A DNA stretch of 64,000 nucleotides from Streptomyces griseochromogenes (GTDB lineage Bacteria; Actinomycetota; Actinomycetes; Streptomycetales; Streptomycetaceae). A program made the translations under genes and the position numbers. Positions 28,791-38,658 of this stretch are shown piece by piece. The notes below the pieces were generated by a model. It saw only the letters and a list, made by a program, of their open reading frames with translations. It searched no databases and was not told the origin of the DNA. The stretch covers positions 3,162,001 through 3,226,000 of the forward strand of contig NZ_CP016279.1 of NCBI RefSeq assembly GCF_001542625.1, written 5' to 3'. Within the stretch, counting starts at the first letter, position 1, and every line of letters starts with the position of its first letter.

Positions 28791-29633
28791 ATGAGCCGAG
28801 TGATCCGTGCCGCCCTGTTCCAGACCGCGTGGACCGGCGACAAGGAATCCATGATCCAGGTCCACGAGCAGGCGGCCCGCGACGCGGCCGCACAGGGCGC
28901 CCAGGTCCTGTGCTTCCAGGAGCTGTTCTACGGCCCCTACTTCTGCCAGGTCCAGGACAAAGCCTTCTACGAGTACGCCGAGCAGATCCCGAACGGCCCG
29001 ACCGTCAGGCGCTTCCAGGCGCTCGCGAAGGAACTCGGCATCGTCCTCGTGCTGCCCATGTACGAGGAGGAACAGCCGGGCGTCCTCTACAACACCGCGG
29101 CCGTCATCGACGCGGACGGCTCCTATCTGGGCAAGTACCGCAAGACTCACATCCCCCAGGTGCGGGGATTCTGGGAGAAGTTCTACTTCCGCCCCGGCAA
29201 CAGCGGCTGGCCCGTCTTCGACACGGCCGTCGGCAGGATCGGCGTCTACATCTGCTACGACCGCCACTTCCCGGAGGGCTGGCGGGCGCTCGGCCTGGCC
29301 GGCGCCGAGATCGTCTTCAACCCGTCGGCCACCTCCCGCGGCCTGTCCCGCTACCTGTGGCAGCTGGAACAGCCGGCGGCGGCCGTCGCCAACGAGTACT
29401 TCGTGGGCGCGATCAACCGGGTCGGGGTGGAGGACCTGGGCGACAACGACTTCTACGGCACCACGTACTTCGTGGACCCGGAGGCCCAGTTCGTCGGCGA
29501 GGTGGCGAGCGACAAGGAGACCGAACTCGTCGTCCGCGACCTGGACCTGGCCAAACTCCGCGAGGTCCGCGACCGCTGGCAGTTCTACCGCGACCGGGAG
29601 CCGGGGACGTACACGCCGCTGACCGCACCCTGA
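28791..29633 (+). CDS. Beta-ureidopropionase-like carbon-nitrogen hydrolase (copy 2)
   Basis: 280 residues, same length and triad positions as the copy at 24897: Glu44 (FQELFYGPYF), Lys118 (KYRKTHIPQ), Cys155 (VYICYDRHFPEG). The two are close paralogues that differ mainly on the surface and near residues 55-100, which may shift substrate preference (for example carbamoyl-beta-alanine against a methylated or D-amino acid analogue); that is inference. ACCGGAGG precedes ATG 28791. It leads toward dihydropyrimidinase after a REP-like repeat. Confidence 0.85.
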   Translation: MSRVIRAALFQTAWTGDKESMIQVHEQAARDAAAQGAQVLCFQELFYGPYFCQVQDKAFYEYAEQIPNGPTVRRFQALAKELGIVLVLPMYEEEQPGVLYNTAAVIDADGSYLGKYRKTHIPQVRGFWEKFYFRPGNSGWPVFDTAVGRIGVYICYDRHFPEGWRALGLAGAEIVFNPSATSRGLSRYLWQLEQPAAAVANEYFVGAINRVGVEDLGDNDFYGTTYFVDPEAQFVGEVASDKETELVVRDLDLAKLREVRDRWQFYRDREPGTYTPLTAP

Positions 29634-29651
29634 CAACGCCGCTCGTGTGGA

Positions 29652-29690
29652 CGCGCCCCACAGGGGCGCGGGGAACTGCGCGACCAGCCC
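29652..29690 (+). repeat. Streptomyces dispersed repeat with strong hairpin
   Basis: CGCGCCCC (29652-29659), a 3-base loop ACA, then GGGGCGCG (29663-29670) form a perfect 8-bp stem, followed by GGAACTGCGCGACCAGCCC. This motif is widespread between Streptomyces genes. Here it could end transcription from copy 2 or lower read-through into the dihydropyrimidinase gene. Confidence 0.6.
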
Positions 29691-29727
29691 AAGACGACCC
29701 GCACCCGATCATGAAGGAGAGGGCCCC

Positions 29728-31131
29728 ATGACCGGCCGTACCGTCATCCGCGGTGGTCTCGTCATCACCGCGTCCGACGAGATCCACGCCGACGTCCTGA
29801 TCGAGGACGGCCGCATCGCCGCCCTCGCCGCCTCGGCCACGCCCGCCGCCGAGGCGTTCACCGCCGAGAGGGTGATCGACGCCACCGGGAAGTACGTCAT
29901 CCCGGGCGGCGTCGACGCCCACACCCACATGGAGCTGCCGTTCGGCGGCACGTTCGCCTCCGACACCTTCGAGACCGGCACCCGGGCCGCCGCCTGGGGC
30001 GGGACGACCACCATCGTCGACTTCGCCGTGCAGAGCGTCGGCCACACCCTGCGTGAAGGACTGGACGCCTGGCACGCCAAGGCCGAGGGCAACTGCGCGA
30101 TCGACTACGGCTTCCACATGATCGTCTCCGATGTGAACCAGGAGACGCTCAAGGAGATGGACCTGCTGGTCGAGGAGGGCGTCACCAGCTTCAAGCAGTT
30201 CATGGCCTACCCGGGCGTCTTCTACTCCGACGACGGCCAGATCCTGCGGGCCATGCAGCGCTCCGCCGACAACGGCGGCCTGATCATGATGCACGCCGAG
30301 AACGGCATCGCGATCGACGTCCTGGTCGAGCAGGCACTGGCCCGCGGGGAGACCGACCCCCGCTACCACGGGGAGGTCCGCAAGGCCCTGCTGGAGGCCG
30401 AGGCCACCCACCGCGCCATCCGGCTCGCACAGGTGGCCGGAGCGCCCCTGTACGTCGTGCACGTCTCGGCGATGGAGGCGGTCGCCGAGCTGGCGCGGGC
30501 GCGCGACGAGGGGCTGAACGTCTTCGGCGAGACCTGCCCGCAGTATCTGTTCCTGTCCACCGACAACCTCGCCGAGCCGGACTTCGAGGGCGCCAAGTAC
30601 GTGTGCAGCACGCCCCTGCGGCCCAGGGAGCACCAGGCCAAGCTGTGGCAGGGCCTGCGCACCAACGACCTCCAGGTGGTCTCCACCGACCACTGCCCCT
30701 TCTGCTTCGTGGGCCAGAAGGAGCTGGGCCGCGGGGACTTCTCCAAGATCCCCAACGGCCTGCCCGGCGTCGAGAACCGCATGGACCTGCTCCACCAGGC
30801 CGTCGTCGACGGACACATCTCCCGCCGCCGCTGGATCGAGATCGCCTGCGCCACCCCGGCCCGTATGTTCGGCATGTACCCGAAGAAGGGCACCATCGCC
30901 CCGGGAGCCGACGCCGACATCGTCATCTACGACCCCCACGCCGAGCAGGTCATGTCCGCCGAGACGCACCACATGAACGTCGACTACTCGGCCTACGAGG
31001 GCAGGCGGACCACCGGCCGGGTCGAGACCGTGCTCTCGCGCGGCGAACCCGTCATCACCGAGCGGGAGTACACCGGACACGCCGGCCACGGCGTCTACAC
31101 TCCACGCTCCACCTGTCAGTACCTCAACTAG
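29728..31131 (+). CDS. hydA: Dihydropyrimidinase / D-hydantoinase
   Basis: 467 residues of the cyclic amidohydrolase family. Metal ligands: His65 and His67 (GVDAHTHMEL), the carboxylated Lys156 (GVTSFKQFMAY), His189 (MMHAENG), a His in VVHVSAME and Asp in STDHCPF. It opens dihydrouracil or dihydrothymine (or hydantoins) to the carbamoyl compounds used by the neighbouring ureidopropionases. AAGGAGAGG (29714-29722) is a strong site for ATG 29728. The LLM oxidoreductase gene follows after 11 bp, so they form one unit. Confidence 0.92.
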   Translation: MTGRTVIRGGLVITASDEIHADVLIEDGRIAALAASATPAAEAFTAERVIDATGKYVIPGGVDAHTHMELPFGGTFASDTFETGTRAAAWGGTTTIVDFAVQSVGHTLREGLDAWHAKAEGNCAIDYGFHMIVSDVNQETLKEMDLLVEEGVTSFKQFMAYPGVFYSDDGQILRAMQRSADNGGLIMMHAENGIAIDVLVEQALARGETDPRYHGEVRKALLEAEATHRAIRLAQVAGAPLYVVHVSAMEAVAELARARDEGLNVFGETCPQYLFLSTDNLAEPDFEGAKYVCSTPLRPREHQAKLWQGLRTNDLQVVSTDHCPFCFVGQKELGRGDFSKIPNGLPGVENRMDLLHQAVVDGHISRRRWIEIACATPARMFGMYPKKGTIAPGADADIVIYDPHAEQVMSAETHHMNVDYSAYEGRRTTGRVETVLSRGEPVITEREYTGHAGHGVYTPRSTCQYLN

Positions 31132-31142
31132 GAGTGGCGCCC

Positions 31143-32165
31143 ATGGACTTCGGACTCGTCCTGCAGACCGACCCGCCGGCCTCCCGCGTCATCAGCCTGA
31201 TGAAGCGGGCCGAGCGCAACGGCTTCACGTACGGCTGGACCTTCGACTCCGCCGTGCTGTGGCAGGAGCCGTTCGTGATCTACAGCCAGATCCTGGCGAA
31301 CACCGAGAAGTTGACCGTAGGTCCGATGGTCACCAACCCGGGCACCCGCACCTGGGAGGTCACCGCCTCCACCTTCGCCACCCTCAACGACATGTTCGGC
31401 AACCGCACCGTGTGCGGCATCGGCCGCGGCGACTCGGCGATGCGGGTCGCGGGCCGCAAACCCAACACGCTCGCGCGCATCAGCGAGGCCATGAAGGTCA
31501 TCCGGGCGCTCGCCCGGGGCGACTCCGCCGACCTCGGCGGCGGCACGGTCGTCCGGTTCCCGTGGACCAAGCCGGGCGCCGAACTCCCCGTCTGGATGGC
31601 CGCGTACGGCCCGAAGGCACTGAAGATGACCGGCGAGGAGGCCGACGGTTTCATCCTCCAGCTGTCCGACCTGTACCTGACCGAGTACATGGTGAAGGCC
31701 GTCAAGGACGCGGCCGTCGCCGCCGGGCGCGACCCGTCCGAGGTGACGATCTGCGTGGCGGCCCCGGCGTACGTCACCGAGGACGACTCGCCCGAGGCCC
31801 TCGCCCACGGCCGCGACCAGTGCCGCTGGTTCGGCGGCATGGTCGGCAACCACGTCGCCGACCTGGTCGCCAAGTACGGCGAGCACTCCTCCCAGGTTCC
31901 CGAGGAACTCACCGACTACATCAAGGCGCGGCAGGGCTACGACTACTCACACCACGGGCGCAGCGGCAACCCGGACACCGAGTTCGTGCCCGACGAGATC
32001 GTGGACCGCTTCTGCGTCATCGGGCCGCCCGAGAAGCACATCGAGAAGCTCGAAGCGCTCCGCGCGCTGGGCGTCGACCAGTTCGCGGTGTACGACATGC
32101 ACGACGCGCAGGAGGCCACCATCGACGCCTACGGCACGACGGTGATCCCGGCCGTCAACGCCTGA
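31143..32165 (+). CDS. LLM-class F420/flavin-dependent oxidoreductase
   Basis: 340 residues, luciferase-like TIM barrel. Recognisable segments are MDFGLVLQTDPPASRV, GPMVTNPGTRTWEVTAS, VCGIGRGDSAMRVAGRKP and VWMAAYGPKALKMTGEEADG; they match the family I recall as TIGR03842, whose members lie beside dihydropyrimidinase and nitrilase genes. GGAGTGG precedes ATG 31143, only 11 bp after hydA. Substrate unproven; the context makes oxidation or reduction of a pyrimidine or of its breakdown product plausible. The cofactor may be F420 or FMN. Confidence 0.82.
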   Translation: MDFGLVLQTDPPASRVISLMKRAERNGFTYGWTFDSAVLWQEPFVIYSQILANTEKLTVGPMVTNPGTRTWEVTASTFATLNDMFGNRTVCGIGRGDSAMRVAGRKPNTLARISEAMKVIRALARGDSADLGGGTVVRFPWTKPGAELPVWMAAYGPKALKMTGEEADGFILQLSDLYLTEYMVKAVKDAAVAAGRDPSEVTICVAAPAYVTEDDSPEALAHGRDQCRWFGGMVGNHVADLVAKYGEHSSQVPEELTDYIKARQGYDYSHHGRSGNPDTEFVPDEIVDRFCVIGPPEKHIEKLEALRALGVDQFAVYDMHDAQEATIDAYGTTVIPAVNA

Positions 32166-32204
32166 CCCCACCCTGTCCCCTCCCCAACCCCCCACCTCTG
32201 GTCA

Positions 32205-32230
32205 CCCCTCCCCGCCGTCCGGGGGAGGGG
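32205..32230 (+). terminator. GC hairpin between the LLM gene and the permease gene
   Basis: CCCCTCCCC (32205-32213), a 7-base loop, and GGGGAGGGG (32222-32230) form a perfect 9-bp stem. No U-run follows, as is common in Streptomyces. It would end or attenuate transcription before the permease gene at 32281. Confidence 0.55.
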
Positions 32231-32280
32231 CTGGTGCCCGCACGGCCTCTTACGACCCACCTCACTCGATTGGCCTGCCC

Positions 32281-33818
<1,538 letters not shown>

Positions 33819-33858
33819 GCGAGGACCGCCCCGGCGGACGGCGGCCGCCGGGGTCCCG

Positions 33859-34335
33859 CTACACGCAGTGCGACCGCTGCGCCATGGGCGCGACGGCCTT
33901 CGACAGGTCGAGCAGCACGGTGTCGACGGCCCGCACCCCGGGCGAGACGGTCACTTCCACGGCGGGGCTGCGCCCGTAGGACACGAGGACCTTCCGGCCC
34001 GCCTGCCGAGAGCGGGCCTGTTCGAGCAGCCAGTCCACGCCGTTCACGCTCACGCACGGATCGGCCGACGGCCCCGGCGAGGTCACGCCGCACCGGGCGG
34101 TCACGGCGCCCGCGCCCCACGCCTCGGCGCCGGTCACGTCCACCCGTTCGCGCCGGTGGCCGTCGAGCCGCCCGGGCCAGCGCCCGGCCAGGCCCGTACA
34201 CGCGGGGCCGGACGCGCGCTCGGCCGCTCGCAGCCCGTACCGCGGGTCGCTGTCGTGCCGGGCCCACCAGGCCCAGCCGGACGCCGCCACCATGACCGCC
34301 AGCGCTCCGGCCCCGACCGCGTACCGCACCCGCAC
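33859..34335 (-). CDS. Membrane-anchored protein, DUF3515-like
   Basis: 158 residues with one N-terminal transmembrane or uncleaved signal segment (VGAGALAVMVAASGWAWW). The rest is extracytoplasmic: two cysteines in CTGLAGRWPG and CGVTSP, and DPCVSVNGVDWLLEQAR resembles the conserved end of DUF3515 proteins, which are small actinobacterial envelope proteins of unknown role. It is divergent from the TlpA-like gene, with a 107-bp shared promoter region. Confidence 0.55.
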   Translation of the reverse strand: MRVRYAVGAGALAVMVAASGWAWWARHDSDPRYGLRAAERASGPACTGLAGRWPGRLDGHRRERVDVTGAEAWGAGAVTARCGVTSPGPSADPCVSVNGVDWLLEQARSRQAGRKVLVSYGRSPAVEVTVSPGVRAVDTVLLDLSKAVAPMAQRSHCV

Positions 34336-34442
34336 AAAAGCCCCCGTGTCTCGTCGGTCCGGCGCCCGCCGGTGCCGTCCCGTCGGAACCTACAGCACCC
34401 CAAGATCCGTCCCTCACCCGGCTGTTGCGATACTCGTGAACC

Positions 34443-34982
34443 GTGAAGACGCGACCGTTGCTGTGGACCGCGGCCTGCCTGCTGCTGGCGTCCTGCCATG
34501 CGGGGACGGGCACCGCCGGCTCCGACGAGAAGAGCGGGCCCGTTCCCGCCGCGGAGCGCCGGGCCGCACCCGACCTCGCCGGCGACAGCCTGGACGGCAA
34601 GCCCCTGCGGCTGTCCGACTACCGCGGCAAGGTCGTCGTACTCAACGCGTGGGCCTCCTATTGCGGGCCCTGCCGGGCCGAGGTGCCCGAACTCGACGCG
34701 GCCCAGAAACACCTCGCCGCCAAGGGGGTCCGGTTCCTCGGGCTCGACGCCGACTCGGACACCGCCGGCGGCCGGGCCTTCCAGCGGGACCACCGGCTGG
34801 CCTACCCCAGCTTCAGCGACCCCTCCGGCCACCAGATGCTGAAGTTCCCCAGGGGCTCGGTTCCGCGGGGCGTGCCCTTCACGGTCGTCATCGACGCCCG
34901 GGGCAGGATGGCGCACGTCCACCCCGGCCCCGTCACGGAAGAGGAACTGCGCGATCTGGTGCTGCCGCTGACTCACGCCTGA
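34443..34982 (+). CDS. TlpA-like thioredoxin lipoprotein
   Basis: 179 residues. Lipobox LLASC with Cys18 anchors it on the outer face of the membrane. The AhpC/TSA-thioredoxin fold has the redox motif NAWASYCGPCRAEVPEL (Cys74, Cys77), then FLGLDADSDTAGGRAF and the cis-Pro segment GVPFTVVIDARG. Such proteins reduce disulfides of exported proteins, often for cytochrome maturation; no cytochrome genes are adjacent. Start GTG 34443 gives a normal signal peptide. Confidence 0.85.
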   Translation: MKTRPLLWTAACLLLASCHAGTGTAGSDEKSGPVPAAERRAAPDLAGDSLDGKPLRLSDYRGKVVVLNAWASYCGPCRAEVPELDAAQKHLAAKGVRFLGLDADSDTAGGRAFQRDHRLAYPSFSDPSGHQMLKFPRGSVPRGVPFTVVIDARGRMAHVHPGPVTEEELRDLVLPLTHA

Positions 34983-35002
34983 CGGGCCGTCAGCCAAAAC
35001 CG

Positions 35003-35668
35003 TCAGCCGGATCCGCCGCCCTGCAAGGCGGCGACGGCGGCCTTGGCGGCCTGGATGGCCCCCTTGTTGATCTCGTCCGTGTCCGGGGCCTTCTTCGTGT
35101 CGAAGTCGCTGCCGTTGTAGGTGACGATCACCAGGGCGTTGGAGACGCGGGCCATCACCACGCCCTCGCGGGTCTGCTGCTTGTCCTCCGTCGTCAGGTT
35201 CACGACGGAGTAACCGGCGTCCCCGAGCCCCGGGACGGCCCCGCCGCCGCTCTTCTCGGCGACGTGCTGCTCGTACTCCTTCTTCGCCTGCTCGTCCGAC
35301 TCGGAGATCTCGAAGGAGACGTCGAGCCAGCGGTAGGCGTAGCCCTTCAGGGCGTTCCAGGAGCAGGTGCGGCGCACCTTGGTGTCCGTGGAAGGTATCT
35401 CCTTGCCCGTCGCCTTGGCCCCGGGCACCAAGGACTTGAGTGTCGCCGCGGGCACGCTGGTGCAGGGGGCGGGCGCGGCGGCGTACGTCTTCGAGACCTG
35501 GGTGGAGGACGGTGCGGAGGCCGACTGCGTGGGGGTCTGGCGGGCCGTCCGGTGGCCGTCGGCGGGGGACGCGGCGGGGCCCGACGACAGCGCCCAGCCG
35601 GCGCAGGCGAGCACGGCGACGGGGGTCAGGCGTGCGGTGAGGGCGAGCGGCAGAGGAAGAGAACGCAC
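35003..35668 (-). CDS. Exported hypothetical protein, DUF3558-like
   Basis: 221 residues with an N-terminal export signal (LPLALTARLTPVAVLACAGWA), a Ser/Thr/Pro linker and a globular domain. APCTSVPAATLKSLVPGAK and RRTCSWNALKG place two cysteines as in DUF3558 lipoproteins, which would form a disulfide; GLGDAGYSVV and EGVVMARVSNALVIVTYNG are also typical. The Cys in LACAG may be a weak lipidation site. Function unknown; a cell-surface role is likely. Confidence 0.6.
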   Translation of the reverse strand: MRSLPLPLALTARLTPVAVLACAGWALSSGPAASPADGHRTARQTPTQSASAPSSTQVSKTYAAAPAPCTSVPAATLKSLVPGAKATGKEIPSTDTKVRRTCSWNALKGYAYRWLDVSFEISESDEQAKKEYEQHVAEKSGGGAVPGLGDAGYSVVNLTTEDKQQTREGVVMARVSNALVIVTYNGSDFDTKKAPDTDEINKGAIQAAKAAVAALQGGGSG

Positions 35669-35873
35669 GGCGCACTTCTCGTGGGGGAGGGGGTACGGAA
35701 GGGGTCCGCATGGTGGACGGGGACGACAGTGTCACATGACTGTCTGTGGGGCGGAAGGGCGAACTCGCTGCGTGCCCGGGCGGTCACGGCAACGCGTTCA
35801 CGACGTATGGATCTGCCCCTTATGTAACTCCAGCCGGCGCTGGGAGGCGGGACGACGGGCGTATCGCTCGCGG

Positions 35874-36419
35874 TCATGTTCCGGTGGAGTGCGCCTCGAA
35901 CCAGCGGCGGGCGCCGACTTCGCTGGGGTATTCACGGACGATGATCGCGGCGGCGAACCAGCCGACGCACCACGCGGCGAACGCCGGCATGACAGGAGCG
36001 GCGAGCAGCATGAGCCCGCGACCCAGGGCGATCAGGCCCGGGACACGCCCGGTGCGGTCGCGTCTGCCCCGGAGAGTCTGGCTGGGAGTGGGCGGATCGA
36101 GAAGCGCTTCGCGCAGGCCCTTGCGCTGCGACATCCAGCCCCACACCAAGGCCACGACGGACGCGGCCACCTGCACGCCGTCCCACACGACACGCGCGGT
36201 GGACGGCAGCAGGTCCCGGAACCCCGAGTAGAAGGCCAGCGCCATGAAGCACACGATGGCGGCGGCGATGAGCATGTTGACGGCCGTCAGCACGCGGCGG
36301 AGCCAGTAGCGTCGGCCGCGCGCGTACCAGGTGGTGCCGAGGCCCGGAAGCCGGGGGATGCCGACGGGCGCCGCGCCGGCCGGTGCTTCAGAAGATGCTC
36401 GTGACGCCATGCCAGACAT
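35874..36419 (-). CDS. Small multi-pass membrane protein next to a WXG100-type gene
   Basis: 181 residues with about four hydrophobic helices (VLTAVNMLIAAAIVCFMALAFY, VVWDGVQVAASVVALVWGW, LIALGRGLMLLAAPVMPAFAA, AAWCVGWFAAAIIV). I do not recognise a family. Its ATG 36419 lies inside the end of the WXG100-type protein gene (32-bp overlap), so the two are translated from one message. By analogy with secreted effector operons it could be an immunity or export partner; that is inference. ATG 36410 is an alternative start. Confidence 0.6.
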   Translation of the reverse strand: MSGMASRASSEAPAGAAPVGIPRLPGLGTTWYARGRRYWLRRVLTAVNMLIAAAIVCFMALAFYSGFRDLLPSTARVVWDGVQVAASVVALVWGWMSQRKGLREALLDPPTPSQTLRGRRDRTGRVPGLIALGRGLMLLAAPVMPAFAAWCVGWFAAAIIVREYPSEVGARRWFEAHSTGT

Positions 36420-37686
36420 CCTTCACCAGTCGCTTTCCGTCATCGACCGTCTCCGTGGCGACATGCCCGGCACCGGTCAGCACACCGCCGACCACCCCGT
36501 GGTCATGGATGTCCTCGCTCCAGTGCTCGTGGAGGGTGTGGTCGATCACGGAGGTCGAGACGATCACCGCGCCGACGCCGACCGCGGCCACGGCGCCCGC
36601 GGTCAGATCGATGGGCGCCGTGGCCACGAGGCCGGCCGTGATGGCCGCTCCCGCGGCCAGACCGCCGAGGTTCGCGCCCTCGTCGACGGCGACCGAGTGC
36701 TGCCAGGACCAGCCCTTGTCGTGGTCGTCGGAAGCCTCCAGGAAGCCGCAGGCGCCGGCCGCCACGACGTCCACAACGGGCAACTCCTTGAGGACGTCCG
36801 GCAGCGCCTCCAGCCCCTTGCCCAGACGCAGCGCGTCGGCGGCGTCGGCCAGCTTGACGTTCAGGGCACGGTCGTAGGGCAGCTTGGTGCTGCCGTTGTC
36901 GGCGCGCGCGATGTCCTCCTCCAGCGAGTCGACCTTGGTGACCGCGTCGCGGTAGGCGCTCTTGGCGGGCAGGTCGTCGGGCATCTTGCGGCCCTGCTGC
37001 TGGAACACCTTGCGCTCGGCGCGCAGTTGCTTCTTGGCGTCCTGCGCCTCCGCCTTGGCCGTGTCGATGTGCTTGCGGGCCTCGATGCCCCCTGCCCGGG
37101 CGTCCTCGGCGTCATACGCGTACAGCCCGCGCAGCGCGTCGTACAGGGTGATCTTGTCGCCCGGGGACACCGAATCGTCCTTCGACGTCACCTTGTCGTA
37201 CAACCCCTGCAACTGCTGCGCCGCCACCAGCCGCGCGTGCTGGGCGGTGTGCAGGACCTCGTTGCGCGCGGTGTTGTACTCGTTCATCGCGGAGATGGTC
37301 TTCTGGTCGTCCGCGCTCGGCGGATCGGCCGTCATGACCGGCAGCGGGGCGCCCTTGGGGTCCGTCGCCACGCCCTTGCCGGCCGCGATGTGCTGCGCGT
37401 TCTGCAAGGAGGTGTTGCACGTGGACAGTGCGTTGGCCAGGGTCTCCAGGATCTCGCCCGCCGCGTGCACCAGTTCGGCGAAGCCGCCGGCGGCCAGCGC
37501 GTCCTCGCTCCACTTGGCGCGGAAGTTCTCGGCCGCTTCGCCCTGCCAGCCCGCGTCGCCGACCAGTTTGTCGACGGCGCCACTGAGCGGCTTGACCACG
37601 CCGTCGAGCTTGTCCTTGGCGTTCTTGTACGTCTCGGCCATCGTGCGCAGTCCGCCGATGTCACCGCCGACCCAGCTGTCACCCAT
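36388..37686 (-). CDS. WXG100-domain protein, candidate type VII secretion effector
   Basis: 432 residues. The first ~100 are an ESX-type helical hairpin: MGDSWVGGDIGGLRTMAETY ... GDAGWQGEAAENFRAKWSED, with the W-x-G turn. A helical middle (KAEAQDAKKQLRAERKVFQQ) follows, then a Gly/Ala-rich hydrophobic region (LGGLAAGAAITAGLVATAPI, AGAVAAVGVGAVIVSTSV) and a His/Asp-rich tail (HTLHEHWSEDIHDHG). This is the layout of type VII substrates with membrane-active or glycine-zipper ends. No known toxin domain is visible. It follows a 96-residue helper by 6 bp and overlaps a membrane-protein gene. Confidence 0.7.
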   Translation of the reverse strand: MGDSWVGGDIGGLRTMAETYKNAKDKLDGVVKPLSGAVDKLVGDAGWQGEAAENFRAKWSEDALAAGGFAELVHAAGEILETLANALSTCNTSLQNAQHIAAGKGVATDPKGAPLPVMTADPPSADDQKTISAMNEYNTARNEVLHTAQHARLVAAQQLQGLYDKVTSKDDSVSPGDKITLYDALRGLYAYDAEDARAGGIEARKHIDTAKAEAQDAKKQLRAERKVFQQQGRKMPDDLPAKSAYRDAVTKVDSLEEDIARADNGSTKLPYDRALNVKLADAADALRLGKGLEALPDVLKELPVVDVVAAGACGFLEASDDHDKGWSWQHSVAVDEGANLGGLAAGAAITAGLVATAPIDLTAGAVAAVGVGAVIVSTSVIDHTLHEHWSEDIHDHGVVGGVLTGAGHVATETVDDGKRLVKDVWHGVTSIF

Positions 37687-37692
37687 CAGCTC

Positions 37693-37983
37693 TCACCCCA
37701 TCAAGTCTTCGAAGACACCGTGGACGTCCACGTCGTGCCGGTGGAAGGAGTCCCGCGCGTACGCGACCTTGTCCCCGTGGTCGTCCAGCCGGTCGGCCAT
37801 GCCGATGTGCAGGGCGATGATGAGGTCCGCGACCTCCTTGATGGCCGAGTCCAGCCCCGCGTCGCCGCCGCTGACCACGGGCGGTGCCACGTCGGGGCGC
37901 AGCTTGCGGTAGTCGCCGGCCTGATCGTGGAAGGTCTTCGCCATGGTGGAAAGGTCGTCGTAGACCACCTTGAAGTCGCTCAT
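37693..37983 (-). CDS. Small WXG100-like helper protein (DUF6317-like)
   Basis: 96 residues, all helical: FKVVYDDLSTMAKTFHDQAG, a central turn PPVVSGGDAG in place of W-x-G, and IIALHIGMADRLDDHGDKVA. Size and pattern fit ESX-like partners; it resembles the Streptomyces family I know as DUF6317. It starts at ATG 37983, overlapping the end of the SAV_915-like gene, and ends 6 bp before the 432-residue WXG100 protein. A partner or secretion chaperone role is likely by position. Confidence 0.65.
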   Translation of the reverse strand: MSDFKVVYDDLSTMAKTFHDQAGDYRKLRPDVAPPVVSGGDAGLDSAIKEVADLIIALHIGMADRLDDHGDKVAYARDSFHRHDVDVHGVFEDLMG

Positions 37984-38480
37984 CGGCGCACCTCCCGCGC
38001 ATAGGCCGCCAGGTCCTCCGGCCGCCAGTTGGGTTCTCCGGGCGTCACTCGTGGGTCGAGCAGCACGGTGAGGCCCTGCTCGGCCACGCCCTCCGCCATC
38101 GGGCCGATCGAGGCGGCGACCCACGGCTGCGCCTCGCCCAGCGCCTCCACCAGCTTCCGCGGCGTGCTGAACGCGAAGGCCACGGTGCCGTGAGCGGGAT
38201 GCTCGAACAGTTCGAAGACGACGAAGGGCACGCGCGCGGGGCGGCCGTCCTTGCCCGTCGACGCGACGGACCTCGGATGTGCCGGTACGCACACCGGTGT
38301 GTGGTACGCGGGCACGCCCGGCTTGGGACGGGGCCGGTCGTCCGTGGCCAGGCCGGGCGGCGGGGCCGCCTCGACGAGGTCCTGCAGATGCGAACGACGT
38401 GGTCCCTGTTCCGGGACGTCATTTCCTGGCGGATCCTGCTCGACGAAGTCGAGCAGGCGTGAACGAATCGGCGCGCCCAT
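37980..38480 (-). CDS. SAV_915-like protein
   Basis: 166 residues from ATG 38480, preceded by GAGAGG. The C-terminal half matches the Streptomyces SAV_915-type family, related in pattern to SseB-like proteins: VCVPAHPRSVAS, FVVFELFEHPAHGTVAFAFS, and QPWVAASIGPMAEG. The N-terminal half is a Pro-rich linker with two similar stretches, RSRLLDFVEQDPPG and RSHLQDLVEAAPPP. These genes often precede WXG100-type genes. It is the first gene of the module and overlaps the next by 4 bp. Confidence 0.65.
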   Translation of the reverse strand: MGAPIRSRLLDFVEQDPPGNDVPEQGPRRSHLQDLVEAAPPPGLATDDRPRPKPGVPAYHTPVCVPAHPRSVASTGKDGRPARVPFVVFELFEHPAHGTVAFAFSTPRKLVEALGEAQPWVAASIGPMAEGVAEQGLTVLLDPRVTPGEPNWRPEDLAAYAREVRR

Positions 38481-38658
38481 CGCCGTCACCTCTCCCCGTG
38501 ATTCGTGTGGCCGACCGGGCGCGACCACGGTAGCCATGGGGCGGCGAGGCAAATCCCCCTATGTCGGGGTGACGTCCGGGGCGGATGCGGAACCCATACG
38601 TCTGCTTGGCCGTCGGCGGGTCAGCTCTTGACCACCTGATGAACCGGGGACGCGGCGG

